This document shows, in pieces, positions 45,736 through 55,557 of a stretch of 64,000 nt of DNA. The notes beneath the pieces were generated by a model, which saw only the letters and a list, made by a program, of their open reading frames with translations, was not told where the DNA came from and made no database searches. A program made the translations under genes and the position numbers. Every line of letters starts with the position of its first letter. Within the stretch, counting starts at the first letter, position 1. Origin of the DNA: an uncultured Thermomicrobiaceae bacterium (lineage in GTDB: Bacteria; Chloroflexota; Chloroflexia; Thermomicrobiales; Thermomicrobiaceae); the NCBI GenBank assembly GCA_938082375.1, contig CALKCJ010000044.1, positions 22,184 to 86,183 of the forward strand. Reading direction: 5' to 3'.

Positions 45736-46668
45736 ATGACCACGCGACGAGCTTGGAACGCGCGAGCGGCCTCGGGAGCTGTAGCTGTGCAAGAGGTACT
45801 CACAGCTCCCACGGTTCGCTCTACCCTCTGGAAGAGACGGTGGCGGCGCTTTAAGCAGAACCGGCTCTCTCTCATCGGTGCCGTCATTATCATTTTCCTT
45901 GTGCTGGTCGCGATCGTCGGTCCCTTCTTCGCGCCGTATCCTGAAGACGCACGGGGTGCTGTGCACATCGCCGACCGGCTTCGCCCGCCCAGCAGAGAGC
46001 ACCTCATGGGTACGGATGAGGTCGGCCGGGATATTCTCTCCAGATTGCTCATCGGCTCGCGGCTCTCCCTCGGCGCGGCGCTCGTGATTCTCACCATGGC
46101 CACGACGATTGGCCTGACCCTCGGGATGATCTCGGGCTTCTTCGGTGGTAGGGTCGATACCTTGGTTCAGCGTCTTACCGATGTCTTCCTGACTGTCCCG
46201 CCATTGATCCTTGCGATGGCCGTCTCCGCAGCGCTTGGACCGAGCTTGATCAACGTCGTATGGGCGATTTCTCTCGTCTGGTGGCCAGGGTATTGCCGTC
46301 TGACTCGCGCCGAGGTGTTGCATAAGAAGCAGGAGGTCTTCGTCGAGGCTGCTCGGGCGATCGGTGCCCCGATTCATCGCATTATTCTGCGCCATGTGCT
46401 ACCCAACATTCTTACCCCTGTCGTCGTCAAGGCAACGATGGATGTCGGATTCGCCGTATTGACGCTCGCATCCCTGGGATTCATTGGTCTGGGCGCGCAG
46501 CCACCTGACCCCGACTGGGGGCGAATGATCGCCGATGGCCGGCGCTACTTGCCCGAATCCTGGTGGCTGACGCTCTTTCCAGGAATGGCTATCTTCCTCT
46601 CGGTCTTTGGCTTCAACATCCTCGGCGATGGGATCCGCGACGTGTTCGATCCGCGATCACGTGACTAG
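45736..46668 (+). CDS. Peptide-type ABC transporter permease, DppC type
   Basis: 310 residues. An N-terminal cytoplasmic stretch rich in Arg precedes the first membrane segment (LIGAVIIIFLVLVAIVGPFF). The LMGTDEVGRDILSRLLIGSR motif and the coupling loop FVEAARAIGAPIHRIILRH are typical of DppC/OppC. GGAGAG lies before the ATG. Unusually, no DppD/DppF ATPase gene follows; the transporter must use ATPases encoded elsewhere or is incomplete. Confidence 0.92.
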   Translation: MTTRRAWNARAASGAVAVQEVLTAPTVRSTLWKRRWRRFKQNRLSLIGAVIIIFLVLVAIVGPFFAPYPEDARGAVHIADRLRPPSREHLMGTDEVGRDILSRLLIGSRLSLGAALVILTMATTIGLTLGMISGFFGGRVDTLVQRLTDVFLTVPPLILAMAVSAALGPSLINVVWAISLVWWPGYCRLTRAEVLHKKQEVFVEAARAIGAPIHRIILRHVLPNILTPVVVKATMDVGFAVLTLASLGFIGLGAQPPDPDWGRMIADGRRYLPESWWLTLFPGMAIFLSVFGFNILGDGIRDVFDPRSRD

Positions 46669-46693
46669 ACCGAAGGGTTTGTGGGAGTATCGA

Positions 46694-47785
46694 ATGATGC
46701 GAGAGCTCCAGTCACAGGAGATCGAAGACATCGCGGTGGGTGCGGCCATCCTCGGCAGTGGAGGTGGCGGTGACCCGTTCATCGGCAAGCTGATGGCGGT
46801 GCAAGCGATCGCCGCGCATGGCCCGGTACGGCTCGTCACACCCGACGAGCTGCCTGCCGACGGCCTGGCAGTACCGGTCGCCATGATGGGTGCGCCGACG
46901 GTTGTCGTCGAAAAGATCCCCAACGGCCAGGAGATCGGCCGAGCATTCGCTGCTCTGAGCAGTTTCCTCGGACAGGAAGTTGTCGGCATCGTGCCCATCG
47001 AGGCCGGCGGGCTGAACTCCATGCTCCCCCTCGCATTGGCGTCTACGCTCGGAATTCCAGCGATTGACCTGGACGGGATGGGGCGTGCGTTCCCCGAGTT
47101 GCAGATGGTGACCTTCCATCTCGGCGGGATCTCGGCGACACCCATGGTCATCGTGGATGAGAAAGGCAATCAGTGCCTCTTGGAAACGATCGACAACCTT
47201 TGGACCGAACGGCTAGCACGGGCCCTTACAGTGCAAATGGGCGGTTCGGCCATGATTGCGCTCTACCCAATGACTGTGTGGCAGGCCGCTCAGCATGGGA
47301 TCCAGGGAACGATCACGCTTGCGGAGCGTTTGGGGCGCGCCCTGCGTGAAGCCCGCCAGACCAACCGATCGCCCATCGATAGACTCCTCGAGGTTGGGCA
47401 TGGTTACCGGCTCTTTACCGGCAAGGTTACCGACGTGCTCCGACGCACCGCTGGCGGGTTTGTTCGAGGTGATGTTCGCATCGAAGGGCTTGACAGTTGT
47501 CGCGACTACATACTCACCATCGCCTTCCAGAACGAGAATCTCGTCGCCACCATAGACGGAGAGGTCATCGCATCAGTTCCCGATCTCATCGTCGTGCTCG
47601 ATGCTGAGACCGGTCTCCCCATCACGACTGAGGCACTGCATTACGGGCTCCGCGTTGCCGTCGCCGGCTTCCCGTGCGCTGAGCAATGGCGAACTCCAGC
47701 CGGCTTAGAGGTCTGTGGCCCCCGCTACTTCGGATATGACGTCGACTACAAGCCGATCGAAACGGTCAGGCTTCCATGGGCATGA
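46694..47785 (+). CDS. DUF917 / S-methyl-thiohydantoin-desulfurase-like protein, copy 1
   Basis: 363 residues. Family features: an early IAVGAAILGSGGGGDPFIGK, then MMGAPTVVVEK, IDLDGMGRAFPELQM near 120-135 and a C-terminal VPDLIVVLDAETGLPITTE. The DUF917 fold is now named in Pfam after S-methyl thiohydantoin desulfurase, but many members are uncharacterised. ATG 46694 is 6 bases after GGGAG. The partner HyuA-like gene starts 20 bases downstream, a pairing seen again at 50438-53655. That suggests action on a five-membered cyclic ureide or thio-analogue. Confidence 0.82.
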   Translation: MMRELQSQEIEDIAVGAAILGSGGGGDPFIGKLMAVQAIAAHGPVRLVTPDELPADGLAVPVAMMGAPTVVVEKIPNGQEIGRAFAALSSFLGQEVVGIVPIEAGGLNSMLPLALASTLGIPAIDLDGMGRAFPELQMVTFHLGGISATPMVIVDEKGNQCLLETIDNLWTERLARALTVQMGGSAMIALYPMTVWQAAQHGIQGTITLAERLGRALREARQTNRSPIDRLLEVGHGYRLFTGKVTDVLRRTAGGFVRGDVRIEGLDSCRDYILTIAFQNENLVATIDGEVIASVPDLIVVLDAETGLPITTEALHYGLRVAVAGFPCAEQWRTPAGLEVCGPRYFGYDVDYKPIETVRLPWA

Positions 47786-47805
47786 CCACGTTGAAGGGGA
47801 AAGCC

Positions 47806-49374
47806 ATGAACCTGCGCTTGGGGATCGATGTCGGCGGCACGAACACCGATGCCGTTGTCCTCGATGAGAAAGCCAACTTGCTCGCCCGGTTCAAATCACC
47901 GACCACGCCCGATGTCACGAGCGGCATTCGCAATGCTCTGGCAGGGCTGGTCGAACGTCATCCAGAGCTCAACCTCGGAGCAATCCGTTATGCGATGCTC
48001 GGCACAACCCACTGCACGAACGCCATCCTCGAGCGGCGCAAGCTCAACCGCGTAGGCATTCTCCGCATCGGCGCTCCAGCGACATTAGCCATTCCACCAC
48101 TTGTTGGCTGGCCCCCAGACTTGCGTGACGCTATCGGTGGCCACTACGTGATCGTCGAAGGCGGACATGAGTACGATGGCCGGGAGATTCGGCCACTCGA
48201 TACGAAGGCGATACGAGAAGCGGCCAAGACATTCCGTGGCAAGGTCGATTCCGTAGCAGTGGTAGGAGTATTCTCGCCGGTAGATTTCTCGCACGAGGAG
48301 CGGGCTGCTGACATTCTGCGCGACGTTCTCGGAGATATCCCGATCACGCTTTCCCACGAAATCGGCAGTATTGGCCTGTTGGAGCGAGAGAACGCCTCGA
48401 TTTTGAACGCCGCTGTGATCGACGCCGCCCGTACCGCAGCCACGGGGTTCGCACAGGCACTCAGCGAGCATGGTATCCGAGCAGAGATGTTCTTCAGCCA
48501 GAACGACGGCACCTTGATGGCACTCGAGTATGCCATCCGCTATCCGATCCTCACCGTTGCCTCAGGACCCGCTAACTCAATCCGTGGCGCTGCCTTTCTG
48601 TCAGGTTTGCGCGACGCGATCGTCGTCGATGTCGGCGGTACATCAACCGATGTGGGCATCCTGGTGAACGGCTTTCCACGGGAGTCGTCAATCGCCGTCG
48701 AGATCGGCGGGGTGAGAACGAACTTCCGCATGCCTGATCTTATTTCCATCGCTCTTGGTGGAGGTACCCGGATCCACCGCTCACTCGATGGACTGCGCAT
48801 TGGACCTGACAGCGTTGGCTACCGCATTACCGAGGAAGCATACGTCTTCGGTGGTCAGACGCTCACCCTCTCCGATATCGCGGTCGCTGCTGGCTTGGCC
48901 TCTATTGGTGATCCACGCCGAGTGGAGGATCTCGATCGCGGGCTCGTACGGGAGGTCATCGACAAGGTCCGCCGGCTAGTCGAAGACACGATCGACCGTA
49001 TTAAGACCAGTGCCGAGCCGATGCCGGTCGTGCTCGTGGGCGGGGGCAGCGTGATCGTGCCGCCCGGATTAGCCGGTGCGGCCGAGATCTATCGGCCGGA
49101 GAATTACGACGTCGCGAATGCTATTGGTGCGGCGATCGCGCAGTGCAGTGGGGAGATCGAGCGCATCTTCTCTCTTGATGAGCTGACCCGCGAGCAGGCG
49201 CTCGAAATGGCACGGGAGATGGCACGCCAAGAGGCGATCCGAGCTGGAGCGCATCCGGAGACGGTCGAGATCGTGGATGTTATCGAGGTTCCTCTGGCTT
49301 ATCTGCCGGGTAATGCTACCCGTATCCGCGTCCGCGCGGCCGGTGACCTGGCGCTCATCACTTCGCACAGCTAG
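47806..49374 (+). CDS. Hydantoinase/oxoprolinase-family protein, short HyuA-like
   Basis: 522 residues. ATPase-like motifs of the family: LGIDVGGTNTDAVVLDEKA at the start, LGTTHCTNAILERR near 67-80, and VDVGGTSTDVGILV near 285 as the second phosphate motif. It ends after that domain and so lacks the third, C-terminal domain of full HyuA (compare 693 aa at 51574). Members hydrolyse cyclic amides such as hydantoins or 5-oxoproline with ATP. The ATG at 47806 follows AAGGGGAAAG; in-frame codons upstream overlap the DUF917 gene. Confidence 0.85.
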   Translation: MNLRLGIDVGGTNTDAVVLDEKANLLARFKSPTTPDVTSGIRNALAGLVERHPELNLGAIRYAMLGTTHCTNAILERRKLNRVGILRIGAPATLAIPPLVGWPPDLRDAIGGHYVIVEGGHEYDGREIRPLDTKAIREAAKTFRGKVDSVAVVGVFSPVDFSHEERAADILRDVLGDIPITLSHEIGSIGLLERENASILNAAVIDAARTAATGFAQALSEHGIRAEMFFSQNDGTLMALEYAIRYPILTVASGPANSIRGAAFLSGLRDAIVVDVGGTSTDVGILVNGFPRESSIAVEIGGVRTNFRMPDLISIALGGGTRIHRSLDGLRIGPDSVGYRITEEAYVFGGQTLTLSDIAVAAGLASIGDPRRVEDLDRGLVREVIDKVRRLVEDTIDRIKTSAEPMPVVLVGGGSVIVPPGLAGAAEIYRPENYDVANAIGAAIAQCSGEIERIFSLDELTREQALEMAREMARQEAIRAGAHPETVEIVDVIEVPLAYLPGNATRIRVRAAGDLALITSHS

Positions 49375-49385
49375 GGAGGGGAGCG

Positions 49386-50426
49386 ATGGAGTTCTTCATC
49401 GGTACGGAGATGCGCGACGAATACCTCTCGTTCGAGGTTGCACATGCTGCCCGCAAGACCGTCGAGGAGGTAATGCCGGTCAAGCCGGGTGAGAATGTGG
49501 TCATTACAGCAGATACGAGCAGCGACCAGCGAGTGGTCTCCGCGATTGCTCAAGCTGTCTACGCGATCGGGGCACATCCAGTGGTCATCTGGTACGAGAC
49601 GCAGCCGGACGCACAGATGGAGCCACCGGCTCCGGTGGCTGCGGCACTGAAGGCAGCCGATGTCTGGTTTGAGTTTGCCGTTCAGTACATCCTCTACACC
49701 GAGGCCCGCAAGCAAGCAACCGCTGCTGGGTGCCGACATGCCTGCTACGCGGGTATGGATGCCGAAATGCTGGTTCGTACCATAGGCCGCGTCGACCACG
49801 TGACGATGAACGAGCTGGGCCGGCGCCTGCGTGAACTCTGCATGTCTGCGCAGGCTGTCCACATTACGGATCCGAACGGCACCGACCTTATCTGTCCGGT
49901 TGACCCGAATCCTCCAGAATATCTTCCCGGAACTGGCCAGCCGGGAGTGGGTTACTCCCAGATGCTGGGCGGCCAATCGAGTTTCTCGCCACTGGTCGAG
50001 CAGATCAACGGGGTGATCGTCTTCGATGGAGCAATCTGGCCGCCGGCAGAGATCGGACCACTGTCAGAGCCGGTTCGCCTGACGGTCGAGCATGGCTATG
50101 TGACGAAAGTCGAAGGTGGGTCCCAAGCACGCGTCTTCGAGCGCTGGTTGGCCAAGTTCGATCACCCGGAGATGTACCGGATCGCTCATATCTCGTTCGG
50201 ATTCAACCCTGGCGTCAAGCGGATCACCGGGCGAATCGTCGAAGACGAGCGAGTCTTCGGCTGCCTTGATATCGGTATCGGCCCCCAGCGGTTGGGAGCG
50301 CCGAGCCATACGGACGGCATCATCTTGCGGCCCTCCATCGTCGCCGATGGGGTTGAGATCGAGCGGGAGGGAAGCTATGTCCATCCCGATCTCGTCCCGC
50401 TCTGCCGCAAGCTCGGCGTTCTGTGA
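49386..50426 (+). CDS. M29-peptidase / NicX-like metalloprotein
   Basis: 346 residues. Sequence layout fits the M29 (thermophilic aminopeptidase) fold, which also includes 2,5-dihydroxypyridine dioxygenase NicX. A probable metal-binding H-x-D occurs in APSHTDGII, and the preceding HISFGFNPGVK matches the family's glycine-rich segment. N-terminal VKPGENVVITADT is typical. Whether it cleaves a peptide bond or opens a ring cannot be decided from sequence; the surrounding ring-opening genes favour a catabolic role. AGGGAGGGGAGC precedes the ATG. The downstream DUF917 gene begins 12 bases after its stop. Confidence 0.75.
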   Translation: MEFFIGTEMRDEYLSFEVAHAARKTVEEVMPVKPGENVVITADTSSDQRVVSAIAQAVYAIGAHPVVIWYETQPDAQMEPPAPVAAALKAADVWFEFAVQYILYTEARKQATAAGCRHACYAGMDAEMLVRTIGRVDHVTMNELGRRLRELCMSAQAVHITDPNGTDLICPVDPNPPEYLPGTGQPGVGYSQMLGGQSSFSPLVEQINGVIVFDGAIWPPAEIGPLSEPVRLTVEHGYVTKVEGGSQARVFERWLAKFDHPEMYRIAHISFGFNPGVKRITGRIVEDERVFGCLDIGIGPQRLGAPSHTDGIILRPSIVADGVEIEREGSYVHPDLVPLCRKLGVL

Positions 50427-50437
50427 AGGAGACCCGC

Positions 50438-51520
50438 GTGCCCTGGGAGCTCACGCACGAGGATATCGAGCGCATCGCGATCGGCGCCGGCATCTTAGGA
50501 ACCGGTGGTGGAGGGAATCCCTATCGGGGAAAGATTCGAGCCCAGCTCAACCTTGAACAGGGTTACCGTCTCACGGTCGTCGGCTTAGATGAGCTGCCTG
50601 ATGAAGCGCTGGTGGTACCACTGGGCGGGATGGGAGCACCGACGATCGGGATGGAGAAGATCGGCCGTGGCGATGAGGGGCGTGTCGCAGTGGAGGTGCT
50701 TCAGGATCGACTTGGGGTGGAGGTTGCTGCCACAGTCCCGATTGAAATCGGCGGTGGGAACTCATTCGCTCCGATCATCGCAGCGGCCCAGCTGGGATTA
50801 CCCACAGTTGACGCGGATGGGATGGGACGCGCCTTTCCAGAGACGCAAATGATCAGCTACTACTTCGATGGTATAGCGCCCTCGCCGGTTGTCATGGTGG
50901 ACTCTCAGCATCGAACCTTTGTCCTCGAGCACGTAGAAGAGACACGCCTGCTCGAGCGCATAGCCCGTTCGATCTGTGTTCAGCTTGGCGGTAGCGCAAT
51001 GGTCGCGAACGCGCCGCTGACCATGGCCCGGCTCCGCGAGACGTGCGTGCCAGGGACCCTCACCCTCGCGCACCGTGTTGGGGATGCAGTGATGACAGCT
51101 CAGCAGAGGGGCAACGATCCGATCGATGCTGTGTGCAAAGTAACCGGCGGACAGGTGCTGTTCACTGGCAAGGTAACCGACGTGAACCGGCGCGTGGAGC
51201 GTGGTTACAACTTCGGTCGCCTGACGCTGGCAGGGCTCGATCGCCGGTGGGGCGCTACCGCTACGATCGAGCTGCAGAACGAGTACCTGATCTGTCGCGT
51301 TGATGGCGAGATCGTTGCCATTGTTCCCGATCTGATCACACTCGTGGACAGCGAGCGCGGATTACCGATCACGACCGAGGTGGTTCGTTATGGGATGCGA
51401 GTGACCGTCTTGGGGATCCCAGCACCTCCCCAGCTCACCACCGAGCGGGCGCTTCGATATGTGGGACCTCAAGCATTTGGATACAACGAGAGATACGTGC
51501 CTCTCGATAAGTCGTCTTAG
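50438..51520 (+). CDS. DUF917 / S-methyl-thiohydantoin-desulfurase-like protein, copy 2
   Basis: 360 residues, clearly paralogous to the protein at 46694: IAIGAGILGTGGGGNPYRGK, LGGMGAPTIGMEK, VDADGMGRAFPETQM and VPDLITLVDSERGLPITTE align along the whole length. The start is GTG 50438, 6 bases after GAAGGAG; a GTG at 50423 overlaps the previous stop. It precedes the full-length hyuA-hyuB pair. Two diverged copies, each beside a hydantoinase-type gene, suggest two related substrates or two consecutive steps. Confidence 0.82.
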   Translation: MPWELTHEDIERIAIGAGILGTGGGGNPYRGKIRAQLNLEQGYRLTVVGLDELPDEALVVPLGGMGAPTIGMEKIGRGDEGRVAVEVLQDRLGVEVAATVPIEIGGGNSFAPIIAAAQLGLPTVDADGMGRAFPETQMISYYFDGIAPSPVVMVDSQHRTFVLEHVEETRLLERIARSICVQLGGSAMVANAPLTMARLRETCVPGTLTLAHRVGDAVMTAQQRGNDPIDAVCKVTGGQVLFTGKVTDVNRRVERGYNFGRLTLAGLDRRWGATATIELQNEYLICRVDGEIVAIVPDLITLVDSERGLPITTEVVRYGMRVTVLGIPAPPQLTTERALRYVGPQAFGYNERYVPLDKSS

Positions 51521-51573
51521 CGCCCCTGCATAACGAGTGACAATACCAGCCAATCCAGGGAGAAGGCGGGACT

Positions 51574-53655
51574 ATGGCCTTGATATCTGGGGTACAGACG
51601 AAGCACGGGGTTCTCATCGGTATCGATATCGGCGGCACATTTACTGACGTGGTCGTCCTCAATACCACAACGCGGCAGCTCCACCTCACCAAGGTCGCCT
51701 CAACGCCTCGGGATCCCGCCCAGGGCTTCTTCCTCGGGCTTGAGTGTGCGCTGCGGGCCAGTGGGGTAGAGCGGAGCCACATTGCGCGCATCCTCCACGG
51801 CAGCACGGTGGCGACCAATGCGGTGCTTGAGGGCAAGGGTAGTCGGATCGGGCTGTTGACCACGCAGGGCTTCCGGCATCTCCTCGAGATCGGCCGCGCC
51901 TACATCCCAGGGATCTTCACCAACTTCATGCGCTGGGAGAAGCCGGAGCGGCTGGTGCCGCTCGAGCGGGTACGCGACGTGCCCGAGCGCCTGGCAGCCG
52001 ATGGGTCGCTCGTGCGCCCGCTGGACGAGGCAGCAGCCCGCGCGGCGATCGCAGAGCTGATCCAGCAGGACATCGAGGCGCTCGCGATCTCGCTGCTCCA
52101 CAGCTACGCCAACCCGGTACACGAGCAGCGCCTGGGCGAGCTGGCGCGCGAGATCGCGCCGGATCTCTACATCTCCCTCTCCTCAGCGGTGCTGCCGGAA
52201 TACCGTGAATACGAGCGCACGATGACCACCGTGTTGAACGCCTACATCATGCCGGTCGTGGCCCGCTATCTGGCGGCCATCGAGGCTGGCCTCGTGGAGC
52301 GCGGCATCCATACGCCGGTGCACGTCATGCGCTCGGACGCCGGCGTGATGAGCCTCCAGGCGGCCTGCGAGCGGCCGGTCAACACCGTGCTTTCAGGGCC
52401 AGCCGGTGGGGCCAAAGGCGCGGCGTACCTCGCTGCAGTTGCGGGCTACCCGAACATCGTCTCACTGGACATGGGCGGCACTTCGACTGACGTCTGTCTC
52501 AGCATCGATGCCGACCCGCGCCTCTCGACCGACACCTGGATCTCCCACTATCCCGTGAAGGTCCCGATCATCGACATCACCACGATCGGGGCCGGCGGCG
52601 GCTCGCTCACCTTCGTCTCGTCAGTTGGGGCCTTGCGGGTAGGCCCCCAGAGCGCCGGCGCCGATCCCGGCCCGGCCTGCTACGGGCGCGGCGGGGAGCT
52701 GCCAACGGTCACGGACGCTAACCTGGTGCTCGGGCGTATGCCGGAGCACCTGGCCGGTGGCGCGATTACGCTCGACGTTGAGCGGGCCCGCAAGGCGATC
52801 GCCAAGCATATCGCTGAACCACTGAAGCTGAGCGTGGAGGAGGCCGCGCACGGCATCATCCGGATCGTCAACGAGGGCATGCTCGGCGCGCTGCGAGTGG
52901 TCAGCGTCCAGCGCGGCATCGACCCGCGCGATCTCGTGCTGGTGCCCTTCGGCGGCGCCGGCCCGGTCCATGGGGCGGAGCTGGCGCGCTTGGTCGGCAT
53001 CGAGACGATGCTGGTGCCGCCGACTCCGGGGGTGCTCTCGGCACTCGGCTTCCTGCTCGCCGATATCCGCAATGTCTTCACGCTCACCCGGGTGGGCTTA
53101 ATCGGCCAGCTCGACCTCGAGCGGTACAACCGGGAGCTGGCCGCGTTGATCGACCAGGCACAGGAGTGGCTCGCTGGGGAAGGGATCGCTCCGGAAGCCC
53201 GCGCGGTGGAGGTGGCGCTCGACCTGCGCTACCAGGGCCAGGCGTACGAGCTGCCGATCTCGGTCCCGCCGGTGCTCGACGAGGCGGCCCTGGCCCAGGC
53301 TGCCGCTCGCTTCCACGCGGAGCACAAGGCACGCTACGGGTTTAACCAACCGTTTGTCCCGGTCGAGATCGTGACACTGCGGGTGACGGCGCTGGGCCGG
53401 CTCCCCAAGCCGCCGCTGGAGCCGGCCCCGGAGGAGGGGGAGGACGCCTCGGCCGCGGTGGTGGCCGTGCGGCCAGTCTACTTCGACGGCGGCTACCGCG
53501 AGACGTGGGTCTACGACCGGTCACGCTTGCGTCCTGGCAATCGGATTGAGGGGCCGGCGCTCATCCTGCAGGCCGACTGCACCACCGTCTTGCACCCGGG
53601 ACAGTCGCTGCGTGTCGATGGCTTTGGGAACCTGATCGTCCGGATCGCGGGCTAG
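51574..53655 (+). CDS. hyuA: Hydantoinase/oxoprolinase subunit A
   Basis: 693 residues. IGIDIGGTFTDVVVLN, HGSTVATNAVLEGKGSRIGL, SLDMGGTSTDVCLSID and FGGAGPVHGAELARLVG are the ordered hallmarks of the HyuA/oxoprolinase ATPase half. The C-terminal LRYQGQAYELPISV region is also present, so this is a full-length subunit. With subunit B it hydrolyses a cyclic amide using ATP (N-methylhydantoin, hydantoin or 5-oxoproline in known cases). The hyuB gene follows after 21 bases. Confidence 0.93.
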   Translation: MALISGVQTKHGVLIGIDIGGTFTDVVVLNTTTRQLHLTKVASTPRDPAQGFFLGLECALRASGVERSHIARILHGSTVATNAVLEGKGSRIGLLTTQGFRHLLEIGRAYIPGIFTNFMRWEKPERLVPLERVRDVPERLAADGSLVRPLDEAAARAAIAELIQQDIEALAISLLHSYANPVHEQRLGELAREIAPDLYISLSSAVLPEYREYERTMTTVLNAYIMPVVARYLAAIEAGLVERGIHTPVHVMRSDAGVMSLQAACERPVNTVLSGPAGGAKGAAYLAAVAGYPNIVSLDMGGTSTDVCLSIDADPRLSTDTWISHYPVKVPIIDITTIGAGGGSLTFVSSVGALRVGPQSAGADPGPACYGRGGELPTVTDANLVLGRMPEHLAGGAITLDVERARKAIAKHIAEPLKLSVEEAAHGIIRIVNEGMLGALRVVSVQRGIDPRDLVLVPFGGAGPVHGAELARLVGIETMLVPPTPGVLSALGFLLADIRNVFTLTRVGLIGQLDLERYNRELAALIDQAQEWLAGEGIAPEARAVEVALDLRYQGQAYELPISVPPVLDEAALAQAAARFHAEHKARYGFNQPFVPVEIVTLRVTALGRLPKPPLEPAPEEGEDASAAVVAVRPVYFDGGYRETWVYDRSRLRPGNRIEGPALILQADCTTVLHPGQSLRVDGFGNLIVRIAG

Positions 53656-53676
53656 CGCCCCGAGGAGCGGCAGACG

Positions 53677-55557
53677 ATGCAGACCGACTCGATTACGATC
53701 GATGTGATCGCCAACGGGCTCAAGTCACTCATCTACGAGATGGACGCGGCGATCGAGCGCACCGCCATGTCGATCATCATTCGGGAGCAGCACGACTTCG
53801 GCATGTCCCTGGTCGACCACCGGGGGTGGGTCGTGACTGGCACCGCCTTCGCCGGCCAGACGCTGGCGGAGTACGCCGCGACGCGCCCGGTGGAGCCAGG
53901 CGACGTCATTATGTTCAACGATCCCTATCTCTCCCACGGGGAGATCTCACACCTGGGCGACACCATGGTCGCAGTGCCGATCTTCTGGGAGGGGGAACTC
54001 CTCGCCTGGGGGATCGCCTGGGGACACCATATGGACATCGGGGCCGATGCGCCGGCGGCCATGCCGACCCAGGCGACCGAGATCTTCCACGAGGGGCTCC
54101 AGATCCCGCCGGTCAAGCTCTACCGCCAGGGCATCCTGAATGAGGATGTCCTGGCGATCGTGGCGCGCAACTCGCGCACGCCGGAGATGATGGTGGGTGA
54201 TACGCTGGCGCTCTCGGCGGCTGGCAAGATCGCTGAGAAGCGGCTCCATGAGCTGTGCGAGAAGTTCGGAGGCGCGGCGGTGCGCGAAACGTTTCAGGTG
54301 CTCTTCGCGCGGGCACGTGAGACGATGCGCCGCCTGATCGCGCTCCTGCCGGAGAGGCCGCTCTGCTTCGAGGATGTGCTCGACAACGACGGGATCACCG
54401 ACGAGCCGCTGGTCATCCGGATGACGATCGAGCGGAAGGGCGAGAAGCTCCTCGTCGACTTCACCGGGAGCTCGCCGCAGTGCGCGGGGCCGATGAATTA
54501 CCCGCTCAACCCGAGCCTGCTCAAGCTCCGCCTCTACAACCTGCTGCGCCTGGCCGCTGGGGAGCGGATCAACATCGATCCCCAGCTCGACGCCAACCAG
54601 GGAGTGGAGGACCTGGTCGAGGTCCACATCCCAGAGGGATGCTTCCTTAACCCGACCTACCCTGCCCCGGTCAGCCTGCGGCACCTGGTCAGCGGCCGGC
54701 TCGGTGAGGTCATGCAAGCGATTCTGGCCCAGGTGTTCCCCGACACAGTCCCGGCAACCCACTACGGCAGCCTGAACTGCTATAGCCTGCTCGGCGTGGG
54801 ACGACGGCCGGAGGATCGCTGGCTCTGCTTCGAGGTGACGGCAGGGGGCGGTGGAGCACGCCCGTTCGGTGACGGCATCGACGCGTACTGCTTCAACAAC
54901 CGCCTCAAGAACGCCCCAGTCGAGTTCGTGGAGACGGTCTATCCGGTGCGCATTGAGCAGTACTCGCTGCGGCCAGGCAGCGCCGGCCCCGGCAAGTATC
55001 GGGGCGGCTATGGGCTGACCCGGGCCATCCGGGTGCTCAAGGCCGCCAAGCTCTACTTCCTGGACGAGCGGCAACGGACGCAGCCCTGGGGGTTGTACGG
55101 CGGACGCGCAGCCGCTGCCAATGACGCCTACCTGGTGCGCAACGATGGTCGGATCGTCCAGTTGCCGGGCAAGTTCGATCACCTGCCGGTGGAGCCGGGC
55201 GAGCTGTTCGTGATGCGCACCGGCGGGGGTGGCGGCTGGGGCAGTCCCTACGAGCGAGACCCGGAGCAGGTACGGCGCGAGGTGGAGTGTAGGCTGCTTA
55301 CGGCCGAGCAGGCCCGGGAGTGGTACGGCGTGGTGCTCGTGGGTTGGCCCCCGAAGGTCGATGAGGCGGCGACGGCTGCGCTGCGTGCCCGCGCACCAGT
55401 TGTGCACGATTGGGTCGATCGCGGCGAGCCGGTCGCGGCACCGGGGCCGAACACCTTCTGGGAACTGGCAGAGCCGCCTGAGCCGTGGCTGGTCATCACG
55501 GAGCCGGTGGGCACCTCTCGTGTCGCAGAAATCAGAGACCGGGAGAGGAGCGGCTGA
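53677..55557 (+). CDS. hyuB: Hydantoinase/oxoprolinase subunit B
   Basis: 626 residues. EMDAAIERTAMSIIIREQHDF, VIMFNDPYLSHGEISHLGD and the C-terminal YSLRPGSAGPGKYRGG and GGWGSPYERDPEQV are HyuB signatures. It is the usual partner of HyuA and has the family's normal length up to about residue 550, followed by a Pro-rich extension of about 70 residues. The stop overlaps the racemase start by one base (TGATG). Confidence 0.94.
   Translation: MQTDSITIDVIANGLKSLIYEMDAAIERTAMSIIIREQHDFGMSLVDHRGWVVTGTAFAGQTLAEYAATRPVEPGDVIMFNDPYLSHGEISHLGDTMVAVPIFWEGELLAWGIAWGHHMDIGADAPAAMPTQATEIFHEGLQIPPVKLYRQGILNEDVLAIVARNSRTPEMMVGDTLALSAAGKIAEKRLHELCEKFGGAAVRETFQVLFARARETMRRLIALLPERPLCFEDVLDNDGITDEPLVIRMTIERKGEKLLVDFTGSSPQCAGPMNYPLNPSLLKLRLYNLLRLAAGERINIDPQLDANQGVEDLVEVHIPEGCFLNPTYPAPVSLRHLVSGRLGEVMQAILAQVFPDTVPATHYGSLNCYSLLGVGRRPEDRWLCFEVTAGGGGARPFGDGIDAYCFNNRLKNAPVEFVETVYPVRIEQYSLRPGSAGPGKYRGGYGLTRAIRVLKAAKLYFLDERQRTQPWGLYGGRAAAANDAYLVRNDGRIVQLPGKFDHLPVEPGELFVMRTGGGGGWGSPYERDPEQVRREVECRLLTAEQAREWYGVVLVGWPPKVDEAATAALRARAPVVHDWVDRGEPVAAPGPNTFWELAEPPEPWLVITEPVGTSRVAEIRDRERSG

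Noticed and set aside
53947..55407. Minus-strand 486-codon frame opposite hyuB
   Set aside because: HyuB signatures on the plus strand are unambiguous; the long antisense frame is due to high GC.
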